From positions 1 to 64,000 of the forward strand of contig NZ_FOKK01000011.1 in assembly GCF_900112005.1 (NCBI RefSeq): a stretch of 64,000 bases of DNA, written 5' to 3'. The stretch comes from Algoriphagus aquimarinus. Lineage in GTDB: Bacteria > Bacteroidota > Bacteroidia > Cytophagales > Cyclobacteriaceae. The notes below the pieces were generated by a model that worked only from the letters and a program-made list of their open reading frames with translations, ran no database searches and had not been told where the DNA came from. The stretch's first letter is position 1; every line of letters begins with the position of its first letter. Shown piece by piece: positions 63,236 through 64,000 of this stretch. The position numbers and the translations under genes are program-made.

Positions 63236-64000
63236 CTAGAATATTTCTTTAGCTATTTTATAAGTCGTATCGGCTTTACTCATGGTGTAGAAATGTAGGG
63301 AAGGCACATTCTGTTTCACCAATTCCTTACACTGCTGAATAGACCATTCTATCCCCACCTCTTTCACTTCTGCATTTGTCTTACACTTATACAATTCATC
63401 CATCAAAGGATCAGGTAAGTCCAAAAAGAAAGTTCTTGGCAGCATGGTAATCTGTCCTAGGGTAGTAATTGGTTTGATTCCAGGTATGATCGGAACAGAA
63501 ATACCTGCCGCACGAACCTGATCCACAAACTCAAAGTATTTCTGATTGTCAAAAAACATCTGAGTGACGATGTACTCAGCTCCTTTTTCAACTTTTTCTT
63601 TCAGGTATTTCAAATCGAATTTCAGAGAAGGTGCCTCGAAGTGCTTCTCAGGATAACCCGCCACTCCCACACAAAAATCTGTCTGAAATCCTATCTCCGT
63701 TTCCTCATGAAGATATCTCCCTTCATTCATTCTCAAAATCTGCTCGACCAATTCACTGGCATAACCATGACCCTCTGCCTCAGCGATAAACTTACCTTCA
63801 CTCTTAGGTGCATCACCGCGAAGTGCCAATACATTTTCTACCCCGATGAAGTTTAGATCGATCAGAGCATTCTCTGTCTCTTCTCTGGTAAATCCTCCAC
63901 ATAGCAAGTGCGGAACAGCATCTATGTGAAAACGATTCATAATCGCCGCACAGATTCCTACCGTGCCAGGGCGCTTTTTTGTACTGATTTTCTCCAGTAA
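63236..64000 (-). CDS. metF: Methylenetetrahydrofolate reductase, C-terminal part (runs off the edge)
   Basis: The frame ends at 63236 and continues open to the right edge with no start in view; 255 codons are visible out of about 318 expected. The visible part contains KRPGTVGICAAIMNRFHIDA, the conserved HLLCGGFTREETENAL helix, VLALRGDAPKSEGKF, the GYPEKHFEAPSLKFDLKYL block, and YIVTQMFFDNQKYFEFVDQV. These are MetF hallmarks around the folate- and FAD-binding sites. It reduces 5,10-methylene-THF to 5-methyl-THF, for methionine synthesis. The internal methionine at 63940 is not the true start. Confidence 0.93.
   Translation of the reverse strand, partial: LLEKISTKKRPGTVGICAAIMNRFHIDAVPHLLCGGFTREETENALIDLNFIGVENVLALRGDAPKSEGKFIAEAEGHGYASELVEQILRMNEGRYLHEETEIGFQTDFCVGVAGYPEKHFEAPSLKFDLKYLKEKVEKGAEYIVTQMFFDNQKYFEFVDQVRAAGISVPIIPGIKPITTLGQITMLPRTFFLDLPDPLMDELYKCKTNAEVKEVGIEWSIQQCKELVKQNVPSLHFYTMSKADTTYKIAKEIF

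Overview
The window looks like chromosomal DNA of a Bacteroidota bacterium of the Cytophagales type (Cyclobacteriaceae, for example an Algoriphagus relative; this placement is inference from gene content, not a search). Supporting signs are a type IX secretion (T9SS) type A C-terminal sorting domain, DUF1573 and DUF1080 secreted proteins, carboxypeptidase-regulatory-domain proteins, TonB-dependent receptors, a 7TMR-DISM hybrid kinase, a sirtuin of the zinc-less Bacteroidetes type, weak Shine-Dalgarno sequences and Bacteroidetes-type promoters (TTTG about 20 nt before TAnnTTTG). Base composition is moderately AT-rich throughout. No rRNA, tRNA, CRISPR array or prophage is seen. The only mobile element is the end of an IS3-family insertion sequence at the left edge.

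Layout. 1-351: IS3 element end. 417-5353 (minus): a T9SS-exported metallophosphoesterase-like protein and a DUF1573 protein. 5424-8744: trpS and fabF converge on a 0.9-kb array of 316-bp repeats packed with hairpins. 8909-12197: a small conserved protein and three oxidoreductases (MDR, SDR, 3-hydroxyacyl-CoA dehydrogenase). 12300-18854: hybrid histidine kinase, secreted regulatory-domain protein, topA and a SixA-like phosphatase. 19376-22639: DUF1080 hydrolase, YpfJ-type zinc peptidase and a DEDDh exonuclease/GIY-YIG fusion. 22861-26354: TonB receptor with partner lipoprotein, then a CHRD-like lipoprotein. 26559-29354: trkA-trkH potassium uptake. 29769-35049: rmuC, alpha/beta hydrolase, a divergent Nramp-family transporter and two small exported proteins. 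35364-41838 (minus): MFS, aldo/keto reductase, YfcC transporter, serine hydrolase, DUF5996, sirtuin.

42032-51635 is one long minus-strand operon: a 995-aa TPR protein, an outer-membrane barrel, a SPOR protein, ExbB, ExbD, a TonB-like protein, folC and trmB. It looks like a dedicated proton-motive-force-driven envelope machine joined to folate and tRNA genes. 51861-56829: holA, TPR protein, universal stress protein, 2-hydroxyacid dehydrogenase, DUF2911. 57189-64000: DEAD-box RNA helicase with a promoter and leader, rsmE, a MerR regulator overlapping dprA, HMG-CoA-lyase-like protein, a lipoprotein, and metF running off the right edge.

The most notable signals are the hairpin repeat array, the ExbBD/TonB envelope operon, an Nramp-like transporter that lacks the usual metal-binding motifs, and a T9SS phosphoesterase with several altered metal/catalytic residues. 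Most of the rest is ordinary housekeeping. I do not see a clear new defence or biosynthetic system.
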